Part shown: one piece after another, positions 25,334-34,193 of the stretch
How the letters are laid out: each line of letters opens with the position of its first letter
Numbering within the stretch: position 1 is the stretch's first letter
NCBI RefSeq assembly: GCF_001580545.1
Contig: NZ_LRBG01000037.1
Span: forward strand, 372,001-436,000
DNA length: 64,000 nt
DNA from: Paraburkholderia monticola
Lineage (GTDB): Bacteria; Pseudomonadota; Gammaproteobacteria; Burkholderiales; Burkholderiaceae
Direction: 5' to 3'
The notes under the pieces: model-generated
Databases searched by the model: none
What the model saw: the letters and a program-made list of their open reading frames with translations, nothing else
Told to the model about the DNA's origin: nothing
Position numbers and translations under genes: made by a program

Positions 25334-26236
25334 TCAGTCATCCATCGGCCGATCATTCGGATGCGCGAACACCGCCTTCATGGTGTCGCTCATCGGCATA
25401 TCGAGGTTGATGCCCTTCGGCGGAATCGGTGACATGAACCACGCTTTATAGAGCTTCTCGCCTTCGCCGTTCTGTTCGATCTGCGCAATGGCGCGGTCGA
25501 CGATCGCCTTCATCGCGGGATCGTCCTTCGGCAACATGCACGCAATCGCTTCGTGCGTCTGCGGATCGCCGGTCACCACATAGCCGGCTGGATTGCCCGA
25601 GGTTGCGCGTTCCGCCGCCAGCACGTCCGAATCCATGAAAAAGGCCTGCGCGCGTCCCGTTTCGAGGTTCAGGAACGAGCCGCTATGATCGCGCGCGGAG
25701 ATCACGGTGATGTTCGCGTGCTTCTCCTCGACGTATTTGCGCAGAAAGCGCTCCGAGGTCGTGCCGGCCGTCACTGCGACCGTCTTGCCATTCAGGTCGT
25801 TGAATGAATGAATGCCGGAATTGGCCTTGGTGAGCAGCCGCGTTTCCGTGACGGAAATCGTATTGGAGAATCCGACCTGCTGCGCGCGCTCCTTGTTGTT
25901 GGTCGTGCCGCCGCATTCGAGATCGATCGTGCCGTTCTGCATCAGTGCGATACGGTTTTGCGCGTTGACCGGAATCATCTTGACCTGCAACGTCGGCGCG
26001 TTGATCGCCTGCTGGATCTCCTTGACGATTTGCTCCGCGATATCGTGCGAATACCCGACGACCTTTTGATCGTTGTCATAGTACGAATACGGCAGCGACG
26101 ATTCGCGGTAACCGAGCACGATCGTATTGCGCGCCTTGATATTGGCGAGCCGGCCCGTCAGATCCTGCGCGTGCGCGCCGAGCGCAAAGCAGCCTATCAG
26201 CAGCGCCGGCAGCGCGCGTTGTAACAGCGTATGCAT
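25334..26236 (-). CDS. Glutamate/aspartate-type ABC substrate-binding protein (GltI-like)
   Basis: A 300-residue periplasmic binding protein of the family 3 solute-binding class. Signal peptide ends near AHAQD; YRESSLPYSYYD, GYSHDIAEQIV, DLECGGTTNN and AVTAGTTSER match GltI (glutamate/aspartate). The ATG follows AAGGAGAGACC. It is the last gene of a five-gene operon and no permease or ATPase gene is nearby, so it must use a carrier encoded elsewhere. Together with the aminotransferase before it, it points to an acidic amino acid or analogue as the operon's substrate. Confidence 0.92.
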   Translation of the reverse strand: MHTLLQRALPALLIGCFALGAHAQDLTGRLANIKARNTIVLGYRESSLPYSYYDNDQKVVGYSHDIAEQIVKEIQQAINAPTLQVKMIPVNAQNRIALMQNGTIDLECGGTTNNKERAQQVGFSNTISVTETRLLTKANSGIHSFNDLNGKTVAVTAGTTSERFLRKYVEEKHANITVISARDHSGSFLNLETGRAQAFFMDSDVLAAERATSGNPAGYVVTGDPQTHEAIACMLPKDDPAMKAIVDRAIAQIEQNGEGEKLYKAWFMSPIPPKGINLDMPMSDTMKAVFAHPNDRPMDD

Positions 26237-26271
26237 GGTCTCTCCTTGCCAGGTTTATTGTCGACTTCCGT

Positions 26272-27483
26272 TCACGCGTCTGTTCGCAGCGATTCGCACG
26301 CGAGAGCGATCCGCCGGCATCCTTCCTGAAGCTGCTCATACGAGGTCGCAAACGAAATCCGGAATGCCGGCGACAAACCGAATGCCGCGCCCTGGATCAC
26401 GCCCACGTCCTGAGTTTCGAGCAGGTACATGACGAAATCGCTGTCGTTGGCGATCACACGCCCGTCAGGCGTACGTCGCCCGATTACGCCCGCGCATGAC
26501 GGATACACATAGAAGGCGCCGGTCGGACGCGGACAATAGAGTCCCTCGATCGCATTCAGTCGATCCACCACGAGATCGCGCCGCCGCTGGAACTGCGTGC
26601 GCCAATCGGCGAGAAAATCTTTCGGGCCATTCAGCGCGGCGAGCGCAGCCGCCTGGCTGATCGCCGACGGATTCGTCGTGCTTTGCGATTGCAGCTTCGC
26701 CATTGCCTTGATCAGCGTCTTCGGACCACCTGCGAAGCCGATGCGCCACCCGGTCATCGCATAAGCCTTCGACACGCCGTTGACCGTCAACGTACGCTCC
26801 TGCAGATGCGGATTGCACTGCGCGAACGTGGCAAATTCGAAGCCGTCGTAGATCAGATGTTCGTAGACGTCGTCGGTCAGAATCCATACGTGCGGATGAC
26901 GGCTCAGCACCTCGCCCAACGCGACCAGCTCGGCGCGGGTATAGGACGCGCCAGTCGGATTGCACGGGGAGTTGAGCACCAGCCATTTCGTACGTGGCGT
27001 GATTGCAGCTTCCAGTTGCGCCGGCGTCATCTTGTAGCCACTGTCGACATCGCATTCGACGATGACCGGGCGCCCGCCGTTGAGCAGCACCATGTCCGGA
27101 TACGACACCCAGTAGGGCGCGGGCACGATCACTTCGTCGCCTTCGTCGACGGTGCAGGTCAGCGCATTGAAGATGACCTGCTTGCCGCCATTGCCGACGC
27201 TCACTTCATCCTGCGCGAAAACAAGACCATTTTCGCGCTCGAACTTCTCGCGCACCGCGCGCTTCAATTCGGGCGTACCGTCGACCACCGTATAGCGCGT
27301 CTTGCCGCTTTTCATCGCATCGTAGGCTGCCTCGATGATATGAGGCGGCGTGTCGAAATCCGGCTCGCCGACCGTGAGGCCGATGATCTCCCGCCCCGCC
27401 GCGCGCAATTCCTTGACTCGGGCGGTCGCCATTGAACTCGGCGACGGTTTGATCCGGTCGAGACGCGTCGCAATCAGTTTCAT
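26272..27483 (-). CDS. Class I/II PLP-dependent aminotransferase (aspartate aminotransferase-like)
   Basis: A 403-residue fold-type I aminotransferase. The PLP Lys is in NGVSKAYAMTGWRIGFAGG, the Asn of the cofactor site in LNSPCNPTGA, and Asp in WILTDDVYEH. This subgroup (AspB-like, Igamma) transaminates aspartate, glutamate and related acids with 2-oxo acids. The ATG follows AAGGGACACAC. It is 39 bases behind the RraA-type gene and 35 bases ahead of the binding protein. In this operon it would supply the 2-oxo acid on which the hydratase and aldolase act. Confidence 0.92.
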   Translation of the reverse strand: MKLIATRLDRIKPSPSSMATARVKELRAAGREIIGLTVGEPDFDTPPHIIEAAYDAMKSGKTRYTVVDGTPELKRAVREKFERENGLVFAQDEVSVGNGGKQVIFNALTCTVDEGDEVIVPAPYWVSYPDMVLLNGGRPVIVECDVDSGYKMTPAQLEAAITPRTKWLVLNSPCNPTGASYTRAELVALGEVLSRHPHVWILTDDVYEHLIYDGFEFATFAQCNPHLQERTLTVNGVSKAYAMTGWRIGFAGGPKTLIKAMAKLQSQSTTNPSAISQAAALAALNGPKDFLADWRTQFQRRRDLVVDRLNAIEGLYCPRPTGAFYVYPSCAGVIGRRTPDGRVIANDSDFVMYLLETQDVGVIQGAAFGLSPAFRISFATSYEQLQEGCRRIALACESLRTDA

Positions 27484-27522
27484 GTGTGTCCCTTTCGCTC
27501 TTTTCGTACGCGCTTTCGCTTT

Positions 27523-28203
27523 CTACGCGATCACGCCCTGCTCTTTCAGATATGCGTCGATCCAGCCGCGCTTGTCCTGCCCCGCGAGAATCGCCTCCTT
27601 GCGCTGCTGTTCGCGCTGCGCCTGCGCGCGCGCCGCCTGCAACACGTCGTCGAGTCGAGCCGCGGGCACGGCGACGAGCCCATCTTCATCACCGACGATC
27701 AGATCGCCCGCCTCGATCACGAGGCCACCGATCGCCACCGGCACGTTGATCTCGCCCGGGCCTTCCTTGAACGGCCCCCGATGCGTATTGCCACGCGCAA
27801 AGCACGGGAAATCCGCCTGGTAGAACGCGGCCACGTCGCGTATCGCGCCGTCGATCACGAAGCCCGCCACGCCGCGCACCTGCGCGTGCATCTGCATCAG
27901 TTCGCCGACCAGCGCCTGCGTCACTTCCCCGCCGCCATCGACGACGATCACGTCGCCGGGTTCGGCGATATCGATCGCTTTGTGGATCATCAGGTTGTCG
28001 CCCGGGCGCACCTTGACCGTCAGCGCACGGCCGACCAGCTTCTTCTCATGGTGATAGCGGCGCAACCCGATCACGCCGCACAGGCGCTGCATGTTGTCGC
28101 TGATATGCGGCGTGACGATCGTCCTGAATGCGTCGACCGTGTCGGCCGGAATCGGCGCGGGCATCGGCAATATGCGGAATCCTAACTTGTTCGATTGGCT
28201 CAT
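27523..28203 (-). CDS. RraA-family protein, probable 4-hydroxy-4-methyl-2-oxoglutarate (HMG) aldolase type
   Basis: A 226-residue RraA-fold protein. The family's substrate-site motif is seen in FVIDGAIRDV, with GDVIVVDGGGE and RGVAG upstream and NVPVAIGG downstream. Family members are divalent-metal HMG/4-carboxy-4-hydroxy-2-oxoadipate aldolases (giving pyruvate plus pyruvate or oxaloacetate) or the RNase E regulator RraA; the catabolic operon argues for an aldolase. The ATG at 28203 follows AGGAAGACATCC; longer frames into leuD lack a ribosome site. Confidence 0.85.
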   Translation of the reverse strand: MSQSNKLGFRILPMPAPIPADTVDAFRTIVTPHISDNMQRLCGVIGLRRYHHEKKLVGRALTVKVRPGDNLMIHKAIDIAEPGDVIVVDGGGEVTQALVGELMQMHAQVRGVAGFVIDGAIRDVAAFYQADFPCFARGNTHRGPFKEGPGEINVPVAIGGLVIEAGDLIVGDEDGLVAVPAARLDDVLQAARAQAQREQQRKEAILAGQDKRGWIDAYLKEQGVIA

Positions 28204-28232
28204 GGATGTCTTCCTCGCGACAGATACGGTAA

Positions 28233-28733
28233 TCAGAAAGTCGGGTGCCGAAGCAGGTACGGAACGAGGCCGCCCGCTTCGAGAATGGCGAGCATCTCCG
28301 GTGCGATCGGCGCGGCCTGCATCGGTTCGGCGCCGCCATCGCAGCGCACGATCACCTGCGCGCCCAACTCGATGTGCAACGCCGCGCCCTCGCCAATGCG
28401 ACTCGTGTCGCATTCGATCGCGTACAACCCGTTGTTCACCGCGTTGCGGAAATAGGTACGCGCGAAGCTTTGCGCGAGCACGACCTTGATACCCGCGCCG
28501 ACCACCGCCGTGACCGCCACCTCCATCGCCGAGCCGCAGCCGAAGTTCTTGCCGGCCACGAGGATGTCGCCCGCGCGTACCGATGCAGCGAATTCAGGCG
28601 CGATCGTCTCGAACAGATACTGTTTCAGCACGGCGGGATCGAGCGATTCCCGCTTGCGTCGCGATGAAATGATGTAGTCGGTGTTGACGTTGTCGCCGAA
28701 GCGCCGGGCGTGGCCGTTGATCGAAATATTCAT
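28233..28733 (-). CDS. leuD: LeuD-like small subunit of an aconitase-family hydro-lyase
   Basis: A 166-residue swivel-domain subunit. FGDNVNTDYIIS near the start and AGKNFGCGSAMEVA (substrate-binding loop) are the isopropylmalate/homoaconitate dehydratase small-subunit hallmarks. It starts 2 bases after the LeuC-type stop, so the two are coupled and form one enzyme. Length and sequence are nearer the archaeal-type LeuD2/HacB group, which work on varied 2-hydroxy acids, than to the 210-residue leucine-biosynthesis LeuD. Role in leucine synthesis is unlikely here. Confidence 0.9.
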   Translation of the reverse strand: MNISINGHARRFGDNVNTDYIISSRRKRESLDPAVLKQYLFETIAPEFAASVRAGDILVAGKNFGCGSAMEVAVTAVVGAGIKVVLAQSFARTYFRNAVNNGLYAIECDTSRIGEGAALHIELGAQVIVRCDGGAEPMQAAPIAPEMLAILEAGGLVPYLLRHPTF

Positions 28734-28735
28734 GT

Positions 28736-30007
28736 TCAGTGGTCTCCGGCGGCGAGCATTCGAGGACTCGCGATGCGGCCGGCAATCGCGCTCGCCGCGC
28801 AGACCTCGGGAGACGCGAGGAAGATTTGGGCGCTCGGATTGCCCATACGTCCCTTGAAATTGCGGTTGGCCGTTGAAATCACGTTCGCGCCGTCCTCGGG
28901 GATCGCGCCACTCGTGCCGCAGCACGCGCCACACCCGGGCGTCACGATCACGGCGCCAAGCGAAATCAGCTCGGCGAGTTCGCCGCCCCTCGTCAGCTCC
29001 AGCAGCACCTCGCGCGAAGCGGGTGTCACCACGAGCTGAACGCCTTCAGCCGGAGCGCCGAACTCGCGGAACACGTTCAGCGCCTGGCGGAAGTCTTTGG
29101 TGCGGCCGCCGGTACAGGTGCCGAGAAACACCATCTGCACCGAGGTCGTTTCGAGCGACCCGACTCGCACGTTGTTCGAGACCGCATGCGGCACCGCCAC
29201 GAACGGTTCGAGCGTCGCGAGATCGATGTCGAGCGTGCGGGAATAGATTGCGTCGGGGTCGGCGGAGACCGCGCCCGACAGGTCGTCGGCGCGGCCTTCG
29301 AGGTAGCACCGGCAGGCTTCGTCGTACGGAAAGATCGCGTTCTTCGCGCCGAATTCGACCGACATGTTGGCGACCACGAGCCGATCCTCGAAATCGAGGC
29401 TTTGCACACCGTCGCCGCCGAATTCGAGCGTCTCGTAGGTGGCGCCATCGTTGCCGAGCAATTGCGCGAGGTAGAGCGCAAGATCTTTCGGGTAGACGCC
29501 CTGGCCGAGCCGGCCGTGCAGGTTCACGCGAATCGAGGCCGGCACCTTGAGCCAGACTTTGCCGGTCTTCATGACGCCCGCGAGATCCGATGAACCGATA
29601 CCGGTCGCAAAGCAGTTCGCCGCGCCATACATGACCGAGTGACTGTCCGCGCCAACGAGCAGGCGGCCTGGCGCGGCAAAACCCTGTTCGACGACGAGCT
29701 GATGGCCGATACCCTCGCCAATATCGAACAGGCGTATACCCTGCTCCTTCGCGAAACGGCGGATACCTGCCTGCAACAACGCCGCCTTTGGGCTCGGCGC
29801 GGGCGCGTAGTGATCGAGCGCGAATAGCAGCTTGTGCGGCGCATGCACGCGGGCGCCGTCCATCGCGGCGAAGTAGTCGATGGCCATGGGAATCGAGCCG
29901 TCGGTGCCCAGCGCGTAGTCGACCTCGCAGATCACGACGTCGCCCGCGCGAACGTCACGGCCCGCTTTCGCCGACAGAATCTTCTCAGACAGGGTTTTTC
30001 CCGACAT
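28736..30007 (-). CDS. leuC: LeuC-like large subunit of an aconitase-family hydro-lyase ([4Fe-4S])
   Basis: A 423-residue LeuC2-type subunit. The three cluster Cys can be placed in FLGTCTGG (one) and TPGCGACCG (two); GADSHSVMYGA and GIGSSD are substrate-binding stretches. It carries out dehydration/hydration of a 2- or 3-hydroxy acid with LeuD. It heads an operon leuC-leuD-rraA-aminotransferase-binding protein with gaps of 2 to 39 bases and is divergent from a LysR gene. No leuA or leuB is present, which argues for a catabolic role on a branched dicarboxylate. Confidence 0.92.
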   Translation of the reverse strand: MSGKTLSEKILSAKAGRDVRAGDVVICEVDYALGTDGSIPMAIDYFAAMDGARVHAPHKLLFALDHYAPAPSPKAALLQAGIRRFAKEQGIRLFDIGEGIGHQLVVEQGFAAPGRLLVGADSHSVMYGAANCFATGIGSSDLAGVMKTGKVWLKVPASIRVNLHGRLGQGVYPKDLALYLAQLLGNDGATYETLEFGGDGVQSLDFEDRLVVANMSVEFGAKNAIFPYDEACRCYLEGRADDLSGAVSADPDAIYSRTLDIDLATLEPFVAVPHAVSNNVRVGSLETTSVQMVFLGTCTGGRTKDFRQALNVFREFGAPAEGVQLVVTPASREVLLELTRGGELAELISLGAVIVTPGCGACCGTSGAIPEDGANVISTANRNFKGRMGNPSAQIFLASPEVCAASAIAGRIASPRMLAAGDH

Positions 30008-30110
30008 GGCCTCGATCTCGTCGCTAGACTTCGCGTTGACGCTCCGTTCAACGCATTATCGGCACAGTATCGCAAAGACAGGCTCGCCGAATGCGGAGAA
30101 ATCGGCATCT

Positions 30111-30137
30111 CGAACCATGAAAAAAATTCCTGGTTCG
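30111..30137. promoter_or_regulatory. Inverted repeat in the leuC-LysR divergent promoter
   Basis: CGAACCA (30111-30117) and TGGTTCG (30131-30137) form a perfect 7-base inverted repeat with a 13-base A-rich spacer. It lies in the 236-base gap between the divergent leuC-type and LysR starts and is a candidate LTTR site. Confidence 0.45.
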
Positions 30138-30243
30138 GCGCCTGGCCGCTTGCCAGATCGCCGCCGCACGTTCGATACTGCGGGTTATTCCCGAACTGGC
30201 GCGTGCGCCAGCGGTTCTCTCCGACAAGAATCCTCCGATCTAC

Positions 30244-31170
30244 GTGATCACGCTCAAGCAGCTCGAAGCGGTCTACTGGGTAGCCCGGCTCGGCACGTTC
30301 GCCGCGGCCGCGGATCGCCTGCATACGACCCAGTCCGCGATCTCGAAGCGCGTCAACGAACTGGAAGTTTTTTTCTCGACGCCGCTGTTCGATCGCAGCC
30401 ACCGCGCGCCTCGCCTGACGCCGAAAGGCCGCGAGCTGCTCGATACCGCCGAGGAAATGCTGCAATCGCGCGACCGGCTGCTGGAACGGATGGGCAAGCA
30501 GGTCGAGGAAGTCCGGCGCTTCCGGATCGGCATTACCGAGCTGATCGCGCTGACGTTTCTGCCCCGCCTCGTGCGCGAGATCCGGCTCGCCTATCCGGCG
30601 GTGTCGTTCGAGCCGGAAATCGACGTCAGCACGAAACTGACCGAGCGGCTGTTCGCCGGGGAAATCGACTTCATCATCGCGCCGACCCCGATTCGCACGC
30701 CGCGCTTCACGTCGATCCCGTTGCGCAAGATGCACCTCGCCTGGATGGCGAGCCCGTCGCTGGTGGGCGACACGCGCACGCTGTCGCTCGACGAGATCGC
30801 GGCGTGGCCGATCCTGATGCAGGCCGGCACTTCCGGCGTCGACGCGATCTACGAGCGCTGGTTCGAATCGAACAACGTATCGATCCGTCGCGCCTTTGCG
30901 GGCAACAGCCTGATCTCGCTGTGTTCGCTGACGATCGCGGGCGTCGGCGTCAGCTACCTGCCCGCGCTTTATTTCGCCGATTTCGTTCGGCAAGGCGAAC
31001 TCACGGTACTGCATTCGCAGCCGGAATTGCCGCCGGTACGGTACTACGCGGTCTATCGTAGCGACGGGCCGCAGCCGCTCTACTCGCACGTCGCGAGTCT
31101 CACGCGCGAGTTCTGCGACTTTTCGAAGCCGGAGTTTCATCCACGGCCATCCGCCTCCGAACAAAGATGA
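30244..31170 (+). CDS. LysR-family transcriptional regulator
   Basis: A 308-residue LTTR with its helix-turn-helix in residues 1-60 (FAAAADRLHTTQSAISKRV, then TPLFDRSHR) and a LysR substrate-binding domain. The start is a GTG at 30244, with only a weak ribosome site. It is divergent from the leuC-leuD-rraA operon and followed by an orphan binding protein, so it probably activates both sides in response to the amino acid or 2-oxo acid they handle. Confidence 0.9.
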   Translation: MITLKQLEAVYWVARLGTFAAAADRLHTTQSAISKRVNELEVFFSTPLFDRSHRAPRLTPKGRELLDTAEEMLQSRDRLLERMGKQVEEVRRFRIGITELIALTFLPRLVREIRLAYPAVSFEPEIDVSTKLTERLFAGEIDFIIAPTPIRTPRFTSIPLRKMHLAWMASPSLVGDTRTLSLDEIAAWPILMQAGTSGVDAIYERWFESNNVSIRRAFAGNSLISLCSLTIAGVGVSYLPALYFADFVRQGELTVLHSQPELPPVRYYAVYRSDGPQPLYSHVASLTREFCDFSKPEFHPRPSASEQR

Positions 31171-31306
31171 AACAGACGACTTTTGGAGTGCTAGGATGAC
31201 GCCCGCAACCCGACGTGTTCCCCGTAACGACACCGCCGGGTTGCGGACACGATGATGAAATCGTTGCGTTGTGCAGCCTGATACTCAAGTACAGAGGAGA
31301 CACTCA

Positions 31307-32107
31307 ATGAAACTTTCGAAGCTGCTGATAAACGCGCTGGCACTCTCCGCCTTCAGCTTCACCGCACTCGCGGCGCATGCCGAAGATCTGCTCGACTCGG
31401 TCAAACAGGCCGGAGTCCTGAAGATCGGTCTCGAGGGCACTTATCCGCCGTTCGACTCACGCAACAAGGACGGTCAACTCGAAGGCTTCGACGTCGATGT
31501 CGCGAAGGCCGTGGCAGCGAAGCTCGGTGTGAAGCCGGAGTTCATTCCGACCGAGTGGAGCGGCATTATCGCGGCGCTACAGAGCGGCAAGTTCGACGTG
31601 ATCATCAATCAGGTCACCATTACGCCGCAACGCAAACAGATTCTCGATTTCAGCCAGCCGTACACCTATTCGGCCGCGCAACTGATTCAACGGGCGGACG
31701 ACAAGCGCGAGTTCAAATCGCTCGATGAATTCAAGGGCGACAAGAAGATCGGCGTAACGCTCGGCACCAACTACGACCAGATGGCGCGCGCGGTACCGGG
31801 CATCAACGTGCTGACTTATCCGGGCGCGCCCGAGAAGCTGCGCGATCTCGCCGCGAAACGGATCGACGCGACGATCGACGACCGGCTGATGCTGCCGTAT
31901 ATCATCAAGAACTCGCAGTTGCCGCTGCGTACGGGCGCGGTGCTGAAGGGCGCCGATCAGGAAATGGGCATCCCATTCCGCAAGGACAATCCGAAGTTCG
32001 CGAAAGCACTCGACGACGCACTGACCCAATTGAAACAGGACGGCACGCTGAAAAAGATCTCGATGCATTGGTTCAACACCGACGTGACGCAGCCGATCGC
32101 ACAGTAA
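31307..32107 (+). CDS. Polar amino acid ABC substrate-binding protein (cystine-binding FliY/TcyJ-like)
   Basis: A 266-residue family 3 binding protein with signal peptide ending AAHAED. GLEGTYPPFDSRNKDGQ, GFDVDVAKAVA, PTEWSGIIAALQSGKFD and ITPQRKQILDFSQPY follow the cystine/polar amino acid group. GGAGACACTCA precedes the ATG at 31307. No permease or ATPase gene is next to it. It follows the LysR gene by 136 bases and is closed by a strong hairpin, so it is its own transcription unit. Confidence 0.92.
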   Translation: MKLSKLLINALALSAFSFTALAAHAEDLLDSVKQAGVLKIGLEGTYPPFDSRNKDGQLEGFDVDVAKAVAAKLGVKPEFIPTEWSGIIAALQSGKFDVIINQVTITPQRKQILDFSQPYTYSAAQLIQRADDKREFKSLDEFKGDKKIGVTLGTNYDQMARAVPGINVLTYPGAPEKLRDLAAKRIDATIDDRLMLPYIIKNSQLPLRTGAVLKGADQEMGIPFRKDNPKFAKALDDALTQLKQDGTLKKISMHWFNTDVTQPIAQ

Positions 32108-32124
32108 GTCTCTCGTTGTTCTCG

Positions 32125-32164
32125 CGTACCTGCGTCGAATTGCCGAATGATCGACGCAGGTACG
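32125..32164. terminator. Long-stem hairpin terminator
   Basis: CGTACCTGCGTCGA pairs perfectly with TCGACGCAGGTACG (14-base stem, 12-base loop), 17 bases behind the binding-protein stop. No T-tract follows. Confidence 0.7.
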
Positions 32165-32468
32165 TCGCTTGCTCGATGAGCGGTTTCTCTCCCGGAATCG
32201 CTCGCCATCGAAGCATCCATTGCTTCGAACCACGGAGCACGCGCAAATCCCCCATTGCGCGCACTGTCCCCTTCGTTCATCTCGTTTGATTCTTCATGCT
32301 CAGTGCATACAGGTTCTGCTGCGCCGCAGTTGCCTGATGCTTCGAAAGCGTGCAATGCTTTCGAGGCCATCAAACCGGCCATCTCGTGCCGGACTCGCAT
32401 GTCGCCGGCAGACGGCATCGATTGGCACGCGAAGAGACCAGTGAAATGCCCACAACCTTGGAGGCATC
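32165..32468. other. Gene-free interval before trehalase
   Basis: No gene, repeat or convincing promoter was recognised between the hairpin and the trehalase start; short frames on both strands lack start signals and family features. Confidence 0.5.
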
Positions 32469-34145
32469 ATGAGCATTCCGTCACTGTCTCGCAGCAGCGC
32501 CGCATCTAACCCTCATCTTTCTCTCAGCCCCAAGCAGTACTTCATGCCGCAGCGCTCGCCGATCGCGATCGGCGTTGCATGCATCGCCACGCTCGTATTC
32601 GCGTCCGCGAGCTGTCTGGCCGATACCCAGGTGGGCGCCCCGCTACCGCCCGCGCCCGACATTCTGTACGGCGATCTGTTCGTCGCCGTGCAAACCGCGC
32701 AGATCTTCGACGACCAGAAGACGTTCGTCGACGCCACGCCGAATGGCAGTCCCGCCGCGATCGTACAGTTATACGAAGCGCAGAAGAACCAGCCGGGCTT
32801 CTCGCTGAAGTCGTTCGTGAACCAGTACTTCACACCGCCCCCCGATCAGAGCATCACGCCGCCGCCGAACCAGAGTCTGCGCGAGCACATCGACTGGCTA
32901 TGGTCCGGCCTCACGCGCACGACGACGAGCGCGCCCGACTACAGTTCGCTGATCCCGATGCCCAAACCGTACGTCGTGCCGGGCGGCCGCTTTCGCGAAG
33001 GCTACTACTGGGACACCTACTTCACGATGCTGGGGCTCCAGGAGTCCGGGCGGGAAGATCTCGTCGACGACATGCTCGACAACTTCGCGTACATGATCGA
33101 CACGTACGGCCATATCCCGAACGGCAATCGCACGTACTATCTGAGCCGTTCGCAGCCGCCGTTCTACTCGTACATGGTCGAGCTCGCCGCGCAGAAAGAA
33201 GGCAACACGGTTTATCAGAAGTACCTGCCCGAGTTGCGCAAGGAGTACGCGTACTGGATGCAGGGCGCGACCAGCACGCCGCGCGGCGGCGCGACGCGCA
33301 ATGTGGTCGTCCTCAAGGATGGCACCGTGCTGAACCGCTACTGGGACGAACTCGACACCCCGCGCAACGAGTCCTATCTCGAGGATGTGCAGACCGCGCA
33401 GCAGGCGAGTGGCCGACCGGCCAACCAGGTCTACCGCGATCTGCGCGCGACCGCCGAAAGCGGCTGGGATTTCAGTTCGCGCTGGTTCGGCGACAACCAG
33501 ACGCTCGCCACGGTGCGTACGACATCGATCATCCCCGTCGATCTGAACAGCCTGCTGTTCCATCTCGAGACGACGATCGCGCGCGGCTGCTCGGTGACTC
33601 GCGACTTCAGCTGTGTCGCGCAGTTCATCGGCTATGCGGCGCGACGAGCGGAAGGCATCAACCACTATTTGTGGAACAACAAGGGCTATTACGGCGACTA
33701 CGACTGGCAACTCGGCCGCGCACGCGACAACCAGACACCGGCGATGCTGTATCCGTTGATGGCCGGTGTGGCGTGGCCCGATCGCGCGTGGAAGACCGCC
33801 CAGACCGTGCAGAACGTGCTGCTCAAGCAGGGCGGTCTCGCGACGTCGATCTATGACACCACCCAGCAATGGGATGCGCCGAACGGCTGGGCGCCGTTGC
33901 ACTGGATTGCGATTCAGGGCCTCAAGCGCTATGGACGCGCGGATCTCGCGAAGCCGATCGGCACGCGCTTTCTCGCGGACGTCGAGAACGTCTACAACAC
34001 GCAGCAGAAGCTCGTCGAGAAGTACGTCGTCGAAGGTGCGGGAGAAGGCGGCGGGGGCGGTGGCGAGTATCCGTTGCAGGACGGCTTCGGATGGACCAAT
34101 GGGGTGACGTTGATGTTGCTCGATCTGTATGGGAATGGGCAGTGA
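32469..34145 (+). CDS. treA: Periplasmic alpha,alpha-trehalase (GH37)
   Basis: A 558-residue trehalase that splits trehalose into two glucose units in the periplasm. Signature 1, PGGRFREGYYWDTY (about residues 170-183), and signature 2, QWDAPNGWAP, are both complete, and the Gly-rich GEYPLQDGFGWTNGV stretch near the C-terminus is typical. ATG at 32469 has TTGGAGG just upstream; the export signal would then lie at residues 26-51, after a 25-residue lead, so an internal start at 32544 (MPQRSPIAIG) is possible. A terminator follows. Confidence 0.95.
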   Translation: MSIPSLSRSSAASNPHLSLSPKQYFMPQRSPIAIGVACIATLVFASASCLADTQVGAPLPPAPDILYGDLFVAVQTAQIFDDQKTFVDATPNGSPAAIVQLYEAQKNQPGFSLKSFVNQYFTPPPDQSITPPPNQSLREHIDWLWSGLTRTTTSAPDYSSLIPMPKPYVVPGGRFREGYYWDTYFTMLGLQESGREDLVDDMLDNFAYMIDTYGHIPNGNRTYYLSRSQPPFYSYMVELAAQKEGNTVYQKYLPELRKEYAYWMQGATSTPRGGATRNVVVLKDGTVLNRYWDELDTPRNESYLEDVQTAQQASGRPANQVYRDLRATAESGWDFSSRWFGDNQTLATVRTTSIIPVDLNSLLFHLETTIARGCSVTRDFSCVAQFIGYAARRAEGINHYLWNNKGYYGDYDWQLGRARDNQTPAMLYPLMAGVAWPDRAWKTAQTVQNVLLKQGGLATSIYDTTQQWDAPNGWAPLHWIAIQGLKRYGRADLAKPIGTRFLADVENVYNTQQKLVEKYVVEGAGEGGGGGGEYPLQDGFGWTNGVTLMLLDLYGNGQ

Positions 34146-34166
34146 GTGGCTAATGCGTGATGCACG

Positions 34167-34191
34167 AACCGCCGGCTTCGCGCCGGCGGTT
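34167..34191. terminator. Bidirectional hairpin terminator
   Basis: AACCGCCGGC and GCCGGCGGTT form a perfect 10-base stem with loop TTCGC, between the trehalase stop and the convergent lipocalin-like gene. Confidence 0.85.
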
Positions 34192-34193
34192 TC

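Noticed and set aside
28233..28934. Longer start for the LeuD-like gene reaching into leuC
   Set aside because: The extra N-terminal 67 residues are an out-of-frame reading of leuC; the ATG at 28733 gives the normal family start.
29932..31233. 433-codon minus-strand frame opposite the LysR gene
   Set aside because: Antisense shadow; the LysR helix-turn-helix and full domain are on the plus strand.
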